NCBI GenBank assembly: GCA_039566865.1
Contig: CM076957.1
Coordinates: 10,735,896 to 10,799,895 of the forward strand
From: Aurelia coerulea
Taxonomy: Eukaryota; Cnidaria; Scyphozoa; Semaeostomeae; Ulmaridae
Length of the DNA stretch: 64,000 bases
Direction: 5' to 3'
Shown: positions 44,286-55,381 of the stretch, one piece after another
How positions within the stretch are numbered: the first letter of the stretch is position 1
How the letters are laid out: every line of letters starts with the position of its first letter
Notes under the pieces: generated by a model
What the model saw: the letters and a program-made list of their open reading frames with translations, nothing else
Databases searched by the model: none
What the model was told of the DNA's origin: nothing
Position numbers and translations under genes: made by a program

Positions 44286-44444
44286 ATGAGCTTCTTCGAA
44301 GCTGCGGCAATTCCGATACTTTTCTTGTTTCATATTCCTATTTTCTACTGGAGGGGGCAGCCCTTCAGCACACAAGAGCTAGCTTTGAAGGGGTCCTCGC
44401 ATCCCTTGTTCGACCTAAAAGGAAAACACGTTCCCGTGGATTGA
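44286..44444 (+). CDS. Small ORF in array B unit 1
   Basis: 53 codons (with stop) starting MSFFEAAAIPILFLFH, a hydrophobic N terminus that could be a membrane segment. The same frame is open in unit 2 (45361-45519). Differences between the two are mostly amino-acid changing, so it is probably not under protein-level constraint. Confidence 0.2.
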   Translation: MSFFEAAAIPILFLFHIPIFYWRGQPFSTQELALKGSSHPLFDLKGKHVPVD

Positions 44445-45219
44445 TGCTTGCACAGCGGCACAGAGTCAGCTCGAGTCAACTGTAAAATTTGCCCCAAGAA
44501 AGTAAAATTTCAAACCAGACGTTCATTTACCCCATTAAGTTATTGATTGAGGCCTGACGTCAACAGTCCCGTGTCAAGTTTCAAAAGCAGTTAGAGCATC
44601 TGCGATCTACAATAGACCTTTTTTGCTATTCTAGAAAAAATCTGAATCAGCAATATTTTATAGATTTTCTAGAATTTCGGAATGTGTACGATAGTGAAGC
44701 TCTAACCATGCTCTAACCCAACTCGACCTTGAAAATGGCAAGTATCTTCGAGGTCCAACGCGGCGACCTCTGCGGTGGTACATGAAAGCAATTTAGCCAT
44801 TGTGAGATTTGGCTTCGAAGCTGAAGTCCGGGTACCATTGAAGATATTTACTTCCAGTATCCAAAATTGTTGAATTGAAAATCTGCCAACACTTTTGTAA
44901 AGAGAGCAACATTTAATGGGCTCATTTGTGGTCTAATTGGACATGAATCGACTGCGTCACAACGTTTCTTCTAGAATTTTCGTTGATCACATGACATCGA
45001 AAATAATTAGTGCAAATGGTTTGTTTTCCTGGTGCTCTGCCAAAAAAGTCTTAGCAAATGCAGTGATCTGATGGTGCGGAGGCGCAGCAACATTACAGCA
45101 GTTGGCAACTGATTGCATTCTTGGCATTCTTAGCTGGTTCGCGGACTGCGTTCTTGGTTCGTGAGTTAGTTAGTTACTGAGTGCGTTACACAACTCCACT
45201 CCTACATGTACTCGTTTTA

Positions 45220-45260
45220 CTTCGTACATAATTAAAGGGGCCCATTAGCCATGTACGAAG
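45220..45260. other. Unit-junction hairpin, array B
   Basis: CTTCGTACAT (45220-45229) pairs with ATGTACGAAG (45251-45260) around a 21-base loop that differs from the array A loop at two positions. The two central stem pairs differ from array A on both strands, so pairing is kept. Confidence 0.85.
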
Positions 45261-45360
45261 AACGCTGGTACAGAACAAAGGTTAAAATAGCTTAGGGTAA
45301 ATGCTTCCAAAAAACCATTGCAGACAGGAAAGAGCACATGGTGACCTTCAGATGGGAGCA

Positions 45361-45519
45361 ATGAGCTTCTTTGAAGCTGCGGCAATTCCGATACTTTTCT
45401 TGTTTCATATTTCTATTTTCTACTGGAGGGGGCAGTCCTTCAGCACACAAGGACTAGTTTTTAAGGGGTCCTCGCATCCCTTGTTCGACCTAAAAGGAAA
45501 ACACGTTCCTATGGATTGA
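45361..45519 (+). CDS. Small ORF in array B unit 2
   Basis: Copy of the frame at 44286-44444 with about six residue changes. Same caveat: likely fortuitous. Confidence 0.2.
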   Translation: MSFFEAAAIPILFLFHISIFYWRGQSFSTQGLVFKGSSHPLFDLKGKHVPMD

Positions 45520-46293
45520 TGCTTGCACAGCGGCACAGAGTCAACTCGAGTCAACTGTAACATTTGCCCCAAGAAAGTAAAATTTCAAAACAGACGTTCA
45601 TTTACCCCATCAAGTTATTGATTGAGGCCTGACGTCAACAGTCCCGTGTCAGGTTTCAAAAGCAATTAGAGCATCTGCGATCTACAATAGACCTTTTTGC
45701 TATTCTAGAAAAATCTGAATCTACAGTATTTTTATAGATTTTCTAGAATTTTGGAATTTGTACGATAGTGAAGCTCTAACCCAACTCAGCCTGCAAGTGT
45801 CTTCGAGGTCGAACGCGGCGACCTCTGCGGTGGCACATAAAGGCAATGTAGCCATTATGGGATTTGGCTTCGAAGCAGAAGTCCGGGTACCAATGAAGAT
45901 ATTTATTTCCAGTATCCAAAATTGTTGAATTGAAAATCTGCCAACACTTTGGTAAAGAGAGCAAAATGCAATATGGTTAATGGGCTCATTTGTGGTCGAG
46001 TTGGACATGAATCGACTGCGTCACAACGTTTCTTCTAGAATTTTCGTTGATCACATGACATCGAAAATAATTAGTGCAAATGGTTTGTTTTCCTGGTGCT
46101 CTGCCAAAAAAGTCTCAGCAAATGCAGTGATCTGATGGTGCGGAGGCGCAGCAACAATACAGCAGTTGGCAACTGATTGCATTCTTGGCATTCTTAGCTG
46201 GTTCGCGGAATGCTTCTTGGTTCGTTAGTTAGTGAGTTACTGAGTGCGTTACACAACTCCACTCCTACATGTACTCGTTTTACTTCGTACATA

Positions 46294-46753
46294 AAAATGA
46301 AAGAAGCAGCAGCGTTCTCATTCTCGGCGATTCGATTCCTAAACACGTCGATGGATTGAGAATGCATAAGTCTCTGAAATGGAAGCACAATGTCACTGTG
46401 AAAGCTTTCGGTGGTTCGACAATCAAGCATATGGAGCACTATTCGAAACCTCCACTTGAGAGAAATTCAGAGCTTGTTATCCTGCACATTGGAACAAATG
46501 ACATCAAATCTAATAAATCGCCATCTGAGATCGCGTCGAATATACACGATTTAGCAAAGAAAATGGAACAAGGAGAGAGAAAAATTGCAATTTCGGCCCT
46601 CATCCCAAGGAATGATTCTCAAGAACTTGCAGAAAAAAGTGACATGGTTAATATTGAATTGAAGAAACTTTGTGAAGAAACATAAGATCCTTTTGGATGA
46701 TTACAAAGTCTGTCCTGAGTTAAGCAAGCATAAGAAAATCTGAATATTGATTT
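46294..46753 (+). pseudogene. LINE ORF1, SGNH esterase domain
   Basis: Resumes the ORF1 frame right after array B. It contains the SGNH-hydrolase blocks VLILGDSIPKHVDG (nucleophile Ser), AFGGSTIKHM (Gly block) and VILHIGTND (Asn block). ORF1 proteins of many CR1/L2 LINEs carry such an esterase; its role is thought to involve lipid or membrane association. The frame ends at TAA 46683-46685, but a one-base shift at about 46678 lets similar coding sequence (HKILLDDYKVCPELSKHKK) continue to 46753, so a frameshift is likely. Confidence 0.8.
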
Positions 46754-47840
46754 CTTCATAACCCCAAATGATCGTTGATACTGTTTTTTTAGCTACAGTC
46801 AGAGATATGAGTGTTGCTTCTAAAGTCGCCTTCAACAGCAAATCAAGCGCCTTGTATAACGACAATCGCCCGAAAAGCAATATTTTGATCTTTATGTCAA
46901 ACGAAGATGATACGCAACAAATAAAAAATCATTACCCCTAGTTGGCTTGGTTCGTGCATGAAACTATTGGTGCATCTGTCTAAAATTATATGTCATGTGA
47001 GATAAACGATAATGCAAAATTACTTATGCAGAACTCTGCAGAACGTTTCTATTCGCGGGCATCTAATTTGAGACAAGCAGTCACGAAGAAAAAATCTGTG
47101 CAGAATCGTATGCATGAAGATGTTTTGGTTCAGTGTAATCATGTGCCTTCCCCCAGTGAATGGCGCCATTGTTTGCTAGGATTCTGCACCTTTCCTCTCA
47201 ACTTCACCTGCGACGTTTGCATCTTTGCATCTGTAGCTGTGCAGGAGGGGGTCCTTCTACCTTCGGTGATGCTGCGAATGCTAGCCTCTGTGCAGGCCGC
47301 CGGTTACATCATCCTCTAAAGTTGACTTATTTCCATAATGAATAATATCAATAAGTGGCTAGTGATGCGTTCGTTCTAGAAAACGATTGTTTTGACATAA
47401 TTAAGCTGCTAATGAAGTCAAGAACGTGCCAATTCTGGGTAAATTTGTTGTTGTGCCAGGGTCAATATCATGTTGATTTATCCATCTTATGGTGTCAAAT
47501 CTGTCTAACATGAAACATGCCGACGTCAAATTTTTCTATCGGATCGCGGGAAACTTCTGTCTTGTGTGCGCTTTTTGTGCGTTTTCTTTATTTCAGTGCC
47601 AATTAGCAGAGGTAAAACGTTAATCAATTGCTTTAACGAGCGTGACGGACTTTCTTTCTTTCTTTCTTTCTTTCTGACTTTCTGACTGACCCGGAGCCCC
47701 CTCTTAGATTACAAAGTTGGACTTTGTAATCAAAAAGGGACAGATCTTATTGAGCACACAGCCCTGACAACAAGACATTTAAATGGTAGCAACGTTCACT
47801 TAAACAGGTTTGGGACAACGATATTTGCGAATGATTTTAT
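46754..47840. other. Decayed LINE region between ORF1 and ORF2
   Basis: Contains short coding-like remnants, for example 46807-46941 and the start of 46990-47150 (AKLLMQNSAERFYSRASNL), too degraded to assign. Also holds a CTTT microsatellite (about 47649-47680) and a perfect small hairpin at 47707-47731 (GATTACAAAGT with ACTTTGTAATC, three-base loop). Confidence 0.45.
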
Positions 47841-47967
47841 GCGATATATAAGGGAATGACGGGTATGTCGGACTCTTGATCCTATTAATAGATTTCCATG
47901 TTCCGATAGTATTAACCATACTAATGATAGCGATTGCTATAATGATATTCATCCTAAAAACTTAGAT

Positions 47968-48915
47968 ATGGGAGGGGCAAGTGATGCGAGTACGCAATTA
48001 AAACGACTTAGACTACGGAAGGGTCATGCGTTAGCTGACCTGAATATAAATTGCATCAGAAATAAATTTGAGCTTCTTAAACCAATCATATTAGATTCTG
48101 TAGACATCCTCGTTATTGCTGAAACAAAGCTTGACAGTAATTTCGCAACCAACCAATTCGTGATGGATGGCTTCAATACGCCCTACCGCTATGACCGTAA
48201 TGGAAATGGTGGGGGTCTTCTGATATACGTCAGGGAAGGAATTCCCGTTAAAGAGCCCACAGATTTTAAAACTCCTGATGACATCGAATGCGGAATTTTA
48301 GAAATAAATATGCACAAAAAGAAATGGATTTTGTTCGACATCTTTCGTCCTCAATCCCAAAATGTGAATTATTTCTTTGATGAGATGGGGAAAGCAATTG
48401 ATCATTATAGCAATCGCTGTGAAAACTTTATCATCTTGGGTGATTTTAATATTGAAGAAAAACAAGAAGAAATAAAAACGTTTATGGAAATTTATCAACT
48501 AAAATATCTCATTAAAGAACCTACGTGTTTTAAGTCCGATCATCCTAAATGTATAGACCTTATTCTAACTAACAGACCTTCTTCTTTTCAAAATTCAGGC
48601 ACGATAGAAACAGGATTATCGGACTTTCATTCTATGATAGTAACTGTATTAAACGGTGACTTTATCAAAAGGGGTCCCAAAATAGTTATGTATAGAGATT
48701 ATAGTAAATTTAATGAAAACAACTTTAGACGGGCACTTAAGGATAGTCTTAATGAGGTGAACAGTGACGATACAGAATTTTCTGAATTTAATGGAAGAGT
48801 AGAGACAGTGCTGAATGAGCATGCGCCTATTAAGAAGAAATACGTCCGTGCTAATGATGGTCCCTTTATGACAAAAGCCCTTCGAAAAGCAATATATACT
48901 TGTACTAGAAGTAAC
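47968..48915 (+). pseudogene. LINE ORF2, endonuclease domain (L2/CR1 type)
   Basis: The frame is open upstream to about 47845. Residues show the apurinic-like endonuclease fold: DLNINCIRNKFELL, IAETKLDSNF, the RNGNGGGLLIYVREGIP block, ILGDFNI (catalytic Asp/Asn) and LSDFHSM in place of the usual SDH, which removes the conserved final His. The enzyme nicks target DNA to prime reverse transcription. The coding sequence is cut at a TAAC (48912-48915) by a 2.3-kb insert and resumes at 51206. Confidence 0.85.
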
Positions 48916-48997
48916 AAATCGATAGTAAGTGCGCGTATCCTGTTTTTAAATTTTGGCAAAGACGTTTTTCACGATGTTGTTTGCCAGAAATCAGATA

Positions 48998-49957
48998 CCG
49001 GGTGTGCCAAAAAAAAGTAACAGATTTGATTGGGGCTAGCGATAAGAATTTAAATCGAATCGACCCCTGATAAGTTTTGAAGTACTCTTAGATAGTTAAC
49101 TTGAAGATTGATACCTTATTTGTTGATACTGGTGCATCAAGAGTTGGAATATTAATCTTGAAAGTCCAAATTTGCCTCCTACTCCAAACCAAAGCTTTTG
49201 GGGTTTGGCCTAAGCTGTTAACTCGCTGTGCTGTGGAATCTCCTCAATCATAGCCAAGTACAAACAAGAAACCTCGTGCTTAGGAACACATTTTAGTGGA
49301 AATCTGACTTTGACCTTCACAATCAGATTCAAGAATTTAGCCCCTTTCTTGATTCTACAAAAACCTTGAATTACACCTACCTAAGAAAAATTATTCATCA
49401 GCGAAATAAGTCCCGTAGGCTTTAACACATAGACCATCTTGCAATCATCATTGCTTGAATGACATGTTTTTTGCATCATCTCTCACGAAACTATTACGAA
49501 ACAAGCAATCGTATATGCCCAAGGGAACATAAAAATGCTCATTCGTGCTTGGCTTGGTGTACTTTTGCAAATGCATTTTGACTGGAGAAAAATATTCCTT
49601 GGTGACTATATTCATTAATTTGTTCGTTAGTTTTCAGTTTTTTTACGTTCTTTCAAACGGGTACCCAAAGGACCGATGATCGATCCTTGTCCAAAAATGT
49701 CTTTGACTGAGGAGATTCCCCTAACCAGCGAGTTAGCAGTTTAGGCCAAAACCCAAAAGTTCTGGTTTGTAGATGGACTCAAATTTTGGCTTTCGAGATT
49801 AATATTTCAACTCTTGATGCGCCAATATCAATAAACGAGGTATTAATCTTCAAGTTAACTATCGAAGAGTACTCCAAAACTTATTGGGGATCGATTCGAC
49901 TTATACTCTCATCGCTAGTCGCCATCAAATCTGTTGCCTTTTTTTGGGGACACCCGG
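48998..49957. mobile_element. Mariner-type MITE, long inverted repeats
   Basis: 960 bp, flanked by TA (48996-48997, 49958-49959). Ends are CCGGGTGTGCC and GGACACCCGG. The inverted arms extend about 220 bp with divergence. Non-coding. TA duplication and these ends indicate Tc1/mariner. Confidence 0.85.
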
Positions 49958-50157
49958 TACATGTATTTTTTTATAAGAAACTAAGAATTTGGGCCAGTAC
50001 TGAAAATTTCTAAATACGTGTATGCAGAAATTGATGGGTCCTTTCATCCTTACGAGAAATCCTTTATTAGGGAGAAATAAGATCATATTTCAAAATAGCG
50101 GGCTGAGATTATTATTAGCATCTTGTGATTTCCAGCAATTCTTATCATTCTTGAACG

Positions 50158-50560
50158 TTGCCTAACCACAGAATTAGTATAAAAGTAAGAAGTACCCCTG
50201 TCTTTACTTTCGAGGGGTGTATCACTCTTCCGAAATGGCGTTCGAGATTTTTTAAAACAATAGGATTTTTCAGGGATTTTTCTTGAAAACAAAAGGATTT
50301 TTGCCAAGGGTGTACGAGATTTTTACAGAGTGATACACCCCTCGTTTACTTTAGTGCTTACCAAATTATTTGCCAATTTTGTTTAGATTAGATTAGGCCA
50401 ACCATGACAATGTTTGTGATACAAACTGTTCCGGTCTCCACTCCTGTTTGTATCACAAACATTGTCGGGGCTGGCCTGATCCAATCTAGACAAAATTGGC
50501 AAATTTGGTAAACACTTTGTTACTTTTATACTAATTTTTCCCTGTTACCTGTGGCCTAAC
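50158..50560. mobile_element. Fold-back element with nested hAT MITE
   Basis: Outer inverted pairs: CCTAACCACAG and AATTAGTATAAAAGTAA on the left (50161-50187) recur inverted at about 50519-50560. Inner arms 50354-50425 and 50448-50516 form a long stem around ACAATGTTTGTGATACAAAC. The left arm is interrupted by the 134-bp hAT MITE. Confidence 0.7.
50211..50344. mobile_element. Tiny hAT-like MITE, 8-bp duplication
   Basis: 134 bp with 18-bp perfect inverted ends CGAGGGGTGTATCACTCT (50211-50228 and 50327-50344), flanked by TTTACTTT at 50203-50210 and 50345-50352. The 8-bp duplication fits hAT. Confidence 0.85.
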
Positions 50561-51206
50561 TTATTGATTCCAGTTGATTTTGAGGATCCTGTGCAAAGAA
50601 AATCGGCGATGTGTCCCTTGGGTGCTCACAATCGGGTGGTGTTTTATTACCTGATAAAATTTCGTACGCTGTTGACCCATACCTTTGTCATCAAGAAAAA
50701 TTCGCAAAGGATTCGTAAAAATCCTTGTAGTTTCAAAAATCTAGTGCGCTTTTATCAAAGAGTGTCAAAAGACTCTTGCTCACTGTTGCATCGGGCCTAA
50801 TAAACGAAGGAACTCAACGTAAATAACTTTTATTTCAGTTCGTTTTCAGACATTGATTGAAATCAAACAACAAACTATTTTTATCTATTTCATTCAATAA
50901 AGAGCTGTAAAGCACAATGTTGCATCAAAGAAATGCCTGAAATACCGCTAATGGGTCGAGTAATCTTCCTTTTAAACAAGGATCAACCAAAACAATAACT
51001 CCTCTTGAACCATCAGCAATGACGCAATAAACCATCAACTAAAATCATGTGAGCACAATGTGATTCCTTTTGTTATATTATGCAAATTTATGACGCACAC
51101 CTTTTGACCAGCGGAAAATAACAATGAACAACAATAAAATATGCGTGGACCAGGAACGAAACTCGGGTGCTTCCTAATAGTAAGCCCTCGCTTCGCTCGC
51201 GCAACT

Positions 51207-51766
51207 AACCTTCGCAATAGATACAATAAGAGCAAAACCCAAGAAAACTGGAATGCTTTTAAGAAACAACGCAATAAATGTGTTAAAATTTTGCGGCAGG
51301 CTAAATTTGACTATTATAAGACTTTGGATATCAAATGGTTGACGCATAATCGAAAATTATGGAAAACAGTCAAGCCACTCTTCTCTGATAAAATACAGGC
51401 TTCTTCCAAGATTACTCTCTTGGAAAATGAGGTACTTGTTACCGATGACAAAGAAGTAGCTGAGATCTTTAATGAATATTTTGTAAATATAACTGATTCC
51501 CTTGGAATCATTCAGCCAAAAGATGCTTTGACACCTACAGATGGACTTCATGATCCCGTAGAGATTGCAATTAGAAAATACAGCTCACGTCCAAGTATAA
51601 AACTGATATCTGCAAATACAAATCCATCCAATAATTTTGCCTTTAGTTTTATCACAAACGACAGAGTATCTGCAAAACTACGAGAACTAAAAGTTAAGAA
51701 AGCCTCTCCTGTCGGCAGCATCCCAGGTAAAATCTTAAAAGATAATTCGGACATTTTTACCGACAT
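51207..51766 (+). pseudogene. LINE ORF2, linker between endonuclease and RT
   Basis: Continues LRNRYNKSKTQENWNAFKKQ…, the conserved linker of L2/CR1 ORF2, to LKVKKASPVGSIPGKILKD. It is cut by the hAT-like element at 51767 and resumes at 53388; the junction codons read through in frame when one GACAT is removed. Confidence 0.85.
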
Positions 51767-53382
51767 CAGTGGCGGATCTAGAGGGGTGCGAAGGGTGCTC
51801 AAGCACCGGTCAGATTTTTTAACTGAACATTTTTCTCTTTCAGTCTAATTCTTTGCCAAAATAATATGCATACATTTTTCTGCTACAAAATGAAAGCTCG
51901 CGAGGTGTCCGAAGCTCCGCATCTTTCATTCCTCGACGTTATTTATCACTGCGATATCAAGCCCCCGTCTCGCCTCCTCCACACTGTCGATATTACAACT
52001 CAAAACTCTTCTGTCTAAACTCCCCCTGGTTGACCTTTCCTACACTTTGCGGACTCGGAATCTATTGTCTTCTCTATAGCCAGCGCAACAGAGCACCCTT
52101 GGCCTGTAAATCATCCGAGTTTGAGCACCCGTGGAAGTGAATAAACCAATAGCCTTGCCGCATCTAGGGGTGCTCAGATTTGGCGGGAGCACCCATGCGA
52201 TTTGAAAATCCAGAAACATCAAAGAAACCGAGCTGTTCGGGGGGGATTTCAGTGACTGAAATCAAAGTCGATGATACTACGATATCATATCAAGGGGGGA
52301 TAAAACTAACCAGGGGGAGCTTCATTACATCATAGTTATAAGAATTACAGAATGCAGTTGAAGGGGGGGGGATAAATTATCATACTTTCCAAGTTTATCC
52401 TTCCAAAATTTGGCGGGGTGGGCAGTTTGCTGCTTGCAATGGCCTAAGCTATGTGTGTTGCAAGCGTTCAGTTACTGTTCTAAACAACTTAAATGTGTAA
52501 TGCATTTGGAAGACAGTAATTCGAATGGGAATCTAAGATGATAAAGCAAAATAAGAAGGACATGAGATAATCAAAGATTTCTGAAATGGATGTTACTGCA
52601 ACTACAAATTTTGGGCTGGAAGGGGTGAACAAGAGGAGATCCAGAGAGAAGGAAGATCGGGTGCGGGATCGGGTGTTACGGTAAGATGATATGAAATATG
52701 GTTTGTGCTTCACTTTTGGGTTATTGGGGGTTCTCGGTATAGTTTCAGATGCTAATGATCCTAGAAATATTGAGGATCACACCCGGGATCACAGCGACAG
52801 CTTGAGAGTTCCTTGACATTAGGCCTATTGTTGTTCATGAATCATGAATTCTATCGTCTTCTGTTCTGTTTTTGCGTAACAGTGTAATCGATAGATCAGC
52901 CACCTACGCAGTTCACACAATGCGAGACAAATTTTCTGCATACCGTATCATCTTTTATCGAGAAACGATGGGATATTTCGACAATTCGTTCGAGAAAGAA
53001 AGAAAATTACATGAATACTTCCATAGGATTTCAAAGAGATTTCCTCGAAATATCAAGCTTGAGCAACAAACTACCCAATCGTTGAACTGGTAAATAAAGC
53101 ATTTTCTGGCTATATTGTGAACGATGAAGAAGAGGGACAACATCCTCAGAGAGCAGGCATCAAGTTGACCTTTGCGCTTTTTTTCATTTATTCAGCTAAC
53201 TGCTAACTAGTTTCGCCCACTAGGGCATCTTCAGCATTTTCTGGCTATTTATGGGCGTGGTCATCATTTCCTAGAGAGTAAAGGGCGTGGTCACCAAAAA
53301 TTTTTCCGGGGGCTTCGCCCCCGGACCCCCTCATTGTTCCCTCTTCAGCACCCCTCAGAATTTTTTCCTGGATCCGCCCCTG
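51767..53382. mobile_element. hAT-like non-autonomous element, 5-bp duplication
   Basis: Ends CAGTGGCGGATCTAG and CTGGATCCGCCCCTG are inverted. GACAT flanks it (51762-51766, 53383-53387), and removal restores the LINE frame. The end sequence resembles hAT TIRs, but the duplication is 5 bp rather than 8, as reported for hAT5-type groups. The interior (1.6 kb) has no transposase. A related right end is at 62565-62647. Confidence 0.8.
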
Positions 53383-53387
53383 GACAT

Positions 53388-53814
53388 ACTTCAAGAGCTT
53401 TTCAATGCAAGTATTGTCGATGGAACTTTTCCTACCGAACTTAAAAAAGGTGAGGTAACATCTGTGTTCAAAGCAAATAACCAGATGACAAAGGGCAATT
53501 ACAGACCAATAACCGTTCTGTCTGCAATTTCTAAAGTTTATGAGCGTTTGATGTTTGAACAAATTGTAGGTTACTCAGAATCTTTCCTTTTTCAATATCT
53601 CTGTGGATTTCGGGAAGGTTACAATACACAACAGGCGCTTGTAAAAGATTTCTCGAGAAATGCAAATCAGTTTTGGACAAAAAAGGATTTGCACGAGCAA
53701 TCTTGATGGACCTCTCCAAGGCGTTTGATTGCATAAATCATGAACTGCTAATTGCCAAACTATCTGCTTACGGCTTTAGCCGATCAGCTCTAAAATTGAT
53801 TCATAGTTATTTAA
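53388..53814 (+). pseudogene. LINE ORF2, reverse transcriptase fingers/palm part
   Basis: RT blocks NYRPITVLSAISKVYERLM, LCGFREGYNTQQAL and, after a one-base frameshift near 53650, AILMDLSKAFDCINHELL with the first catalytic Asp. Coding is interrupted at TTAA 53811-53814. Confidence 0.88.
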
Positions 53815-54380
53815 AGGGGCATTCCTCGAAAATTAGATGTATGCAGAGATTCATACTGTCATCCCGATCGAGAAACAGATCATGTCAGCCCTCGGAAATC
53901 GTTTTCCTTTCGTCGATCGCGCTGCTCAAACGCGAGATATGGAAGAAAACATATGGACAAATTTTAATTTCAATACCCTATCATTTTTATGCATCGTTCT
54001 CGGCGAACAAAGGTAGCATATTTTCGTTAGTGTCCGTCGGTCTATTATTGGCGAATCTTGATAGGCTCGTTGCACGTCACCCGTTAAATTGAGTTTGAAT
54101 GTCCTATTGTATTCGTTCATTCATGTGTCCACGGTCAACTACGCGCAAGAGAATTGATCGGCTTTACCGAGAATTCTCGTTTTCTGTCTCGGATTCAAAT
54201 TTGAGGATATGGCTGAATTCTCGGTCTCTAGTTTGAAAAGTATCTGTTTCGTTTTTGGCCCGTTTGAACTTTATTCAAGTTGGAGAAATATTGGAAAATG
54301 TTTGTAATGATAAGCATTTTCGTTTTAAAATCAAACAACGCAGTTCACCGATATCAGGTTTTTTTCTGCGGAATGCCCCT
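53815..54380. mobile_element. TTAA-type non-autonomous transposon
   Basis: 566 bp. Ends AGGGGCATTCC and GGAATGCCCCT are perfect 11-bp inverted repeats, flanked by TTAA (53811-53814, 54381-54384). Removing it with one TTAA restores the RT frame. TTAA duplication fits piggyBac or Kolobok; no transposase is inside. Confidence 0.85.
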
Positions 54381-54384
54381 TTAA

Positions 54385-55381
54385 ATGAAAGGCAGCAACG
54401 AGTGAAGGTCAATGGTTCATTAAGCACTTCGAAACAGACTTTCTTTGGCGTTCCCCAAGGTTCAGTTTTGGGACCCCTTCTCTTTAACTTATATATTAAT
54501 GATTTTTCTACCTGGTGAAAGATACTGAGATTTGTAATTACGCAGATGATACTACTATCTTTGCGTGTGGTTCAGATCTGGGTTCAATCTTAGAATCACT
54601 TGAAAGGGATGCCGCCTTGTTATCTCTCTGGTTTGAAAATAACTATATGAAAATGAATGAGGATAAAAGCCATTTGCTTGTCTTCGGAAATAAAGATGGT
54701 GAGGTAACTGTAAATATTTCTGGATCTTTGATAAAGGAAAGTGACGAAGAGAAACTTCTAGGAGTGACACTCGACAAAAAACTGAGTTTCAAAACTCACG
54801 TTAATAATCTTTGTAAGAAAGCAAGCCAAAAACTGCATGCACTGGTACGAGTGTCGAAATATATGGAAAAGCCACAGTTAGAATTAACAGTGACCTCTTT
54901 TGTAATGTCACATTTCAGTTAATGTCCACTTGTGTGGATGTTTCATGATAGGAAATCGAATAACAAGATCAATAAGATCCATGAAAGAGCCCTAAGAATC
55001 ATACACAAAGATAGTACTTCCAATTTTGAGGAACTAGTGATTAAAAGTAACTCAGTATCTGTTCACCAGAGGAATTTACAGCTGCTCCAGACTGAGATTT
55101 CTAAAACCTTAAACAACTTGAATCCGGCTTTTATGGCAGAAGTATTTGTTAGCAAAGATATGCCATATAGCCTTCGTGGCAACAATAATTTTGTTTTGCC
55201 TAAAGCTAGGACGAATCAATATGGCATTGATACTATAAGGTTTATTGGTCAAAAACTATGGCAGACTCTGCCAAGAGAAATCAAAGAGTCCCAATCATTG
55301 GAGATTTTTAAAAGAAATATAAATCTATCAAAACTTTTGACTGCAGCTGTAAATTGTGTAAAATTTTTGTATCAAATCTAG
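54385..55381 (+). pseudogene. LINE ORF2, RT palm, thumb and C terminus
   Basis: RT continues with FGVPQGSVLGPLLFNLYIND, then a one-base deletion in a T-run near 54500 shifts the frame, and CNYADD follows (catalytic YADD). The thumb and C-terminal region are recognisable (LLGVTLDKKLSFKTHV). A TAA at about 54920 replaces the Tyr codon usual in the S-Y-C-P-L-V-W-M motif. The final stop is at 55379-55381. With the 5' pieces, this LINE is nearly full length but dead. Confidence 0.9.

Larger units (their letters stand above)
44156..46293 (+). mobile_element. Array B: two tandem ~1.07-kb units related to array A
   Basis: Units 44156-45230 and 45231-46293. Both start ATTAAAGGGGCCCATTAGCC then ATGTACGAAGAACG, and both end ACTTCGTACATA. 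The layout is that of array A (same first 21 bases but for two positions, complementary subterminal repeat at the end), while the unit bodies are unrelated by eye. Insertion is in an A-run of ORF1. Removal restores the frame to the SGNH domain with no duplication or a 3-bp one. Confidence 0.7.
48916..51205. mobile_element. Composite 2.3-kb insert in LINE ORF2
   Basis: Flanked by TAAC at 48912-48915 and 51206-51209; joining the flanks with one TAAC keeps the ORF2 frame. It contains a mariner MITE (48998-49957) and a fold-back with a small hAT MITE (50158-50560). The rest (50561-51205) shows no recognised gene. The outer ends are not inverted repeats, so the insert type is unclear. Confidence 0.6.

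Noticed and set aside
45721..46008. Minus-strand frame in array B
   Set aside because: No domain, not kept in the other unit, and overlaps non-coding repeat sequence.
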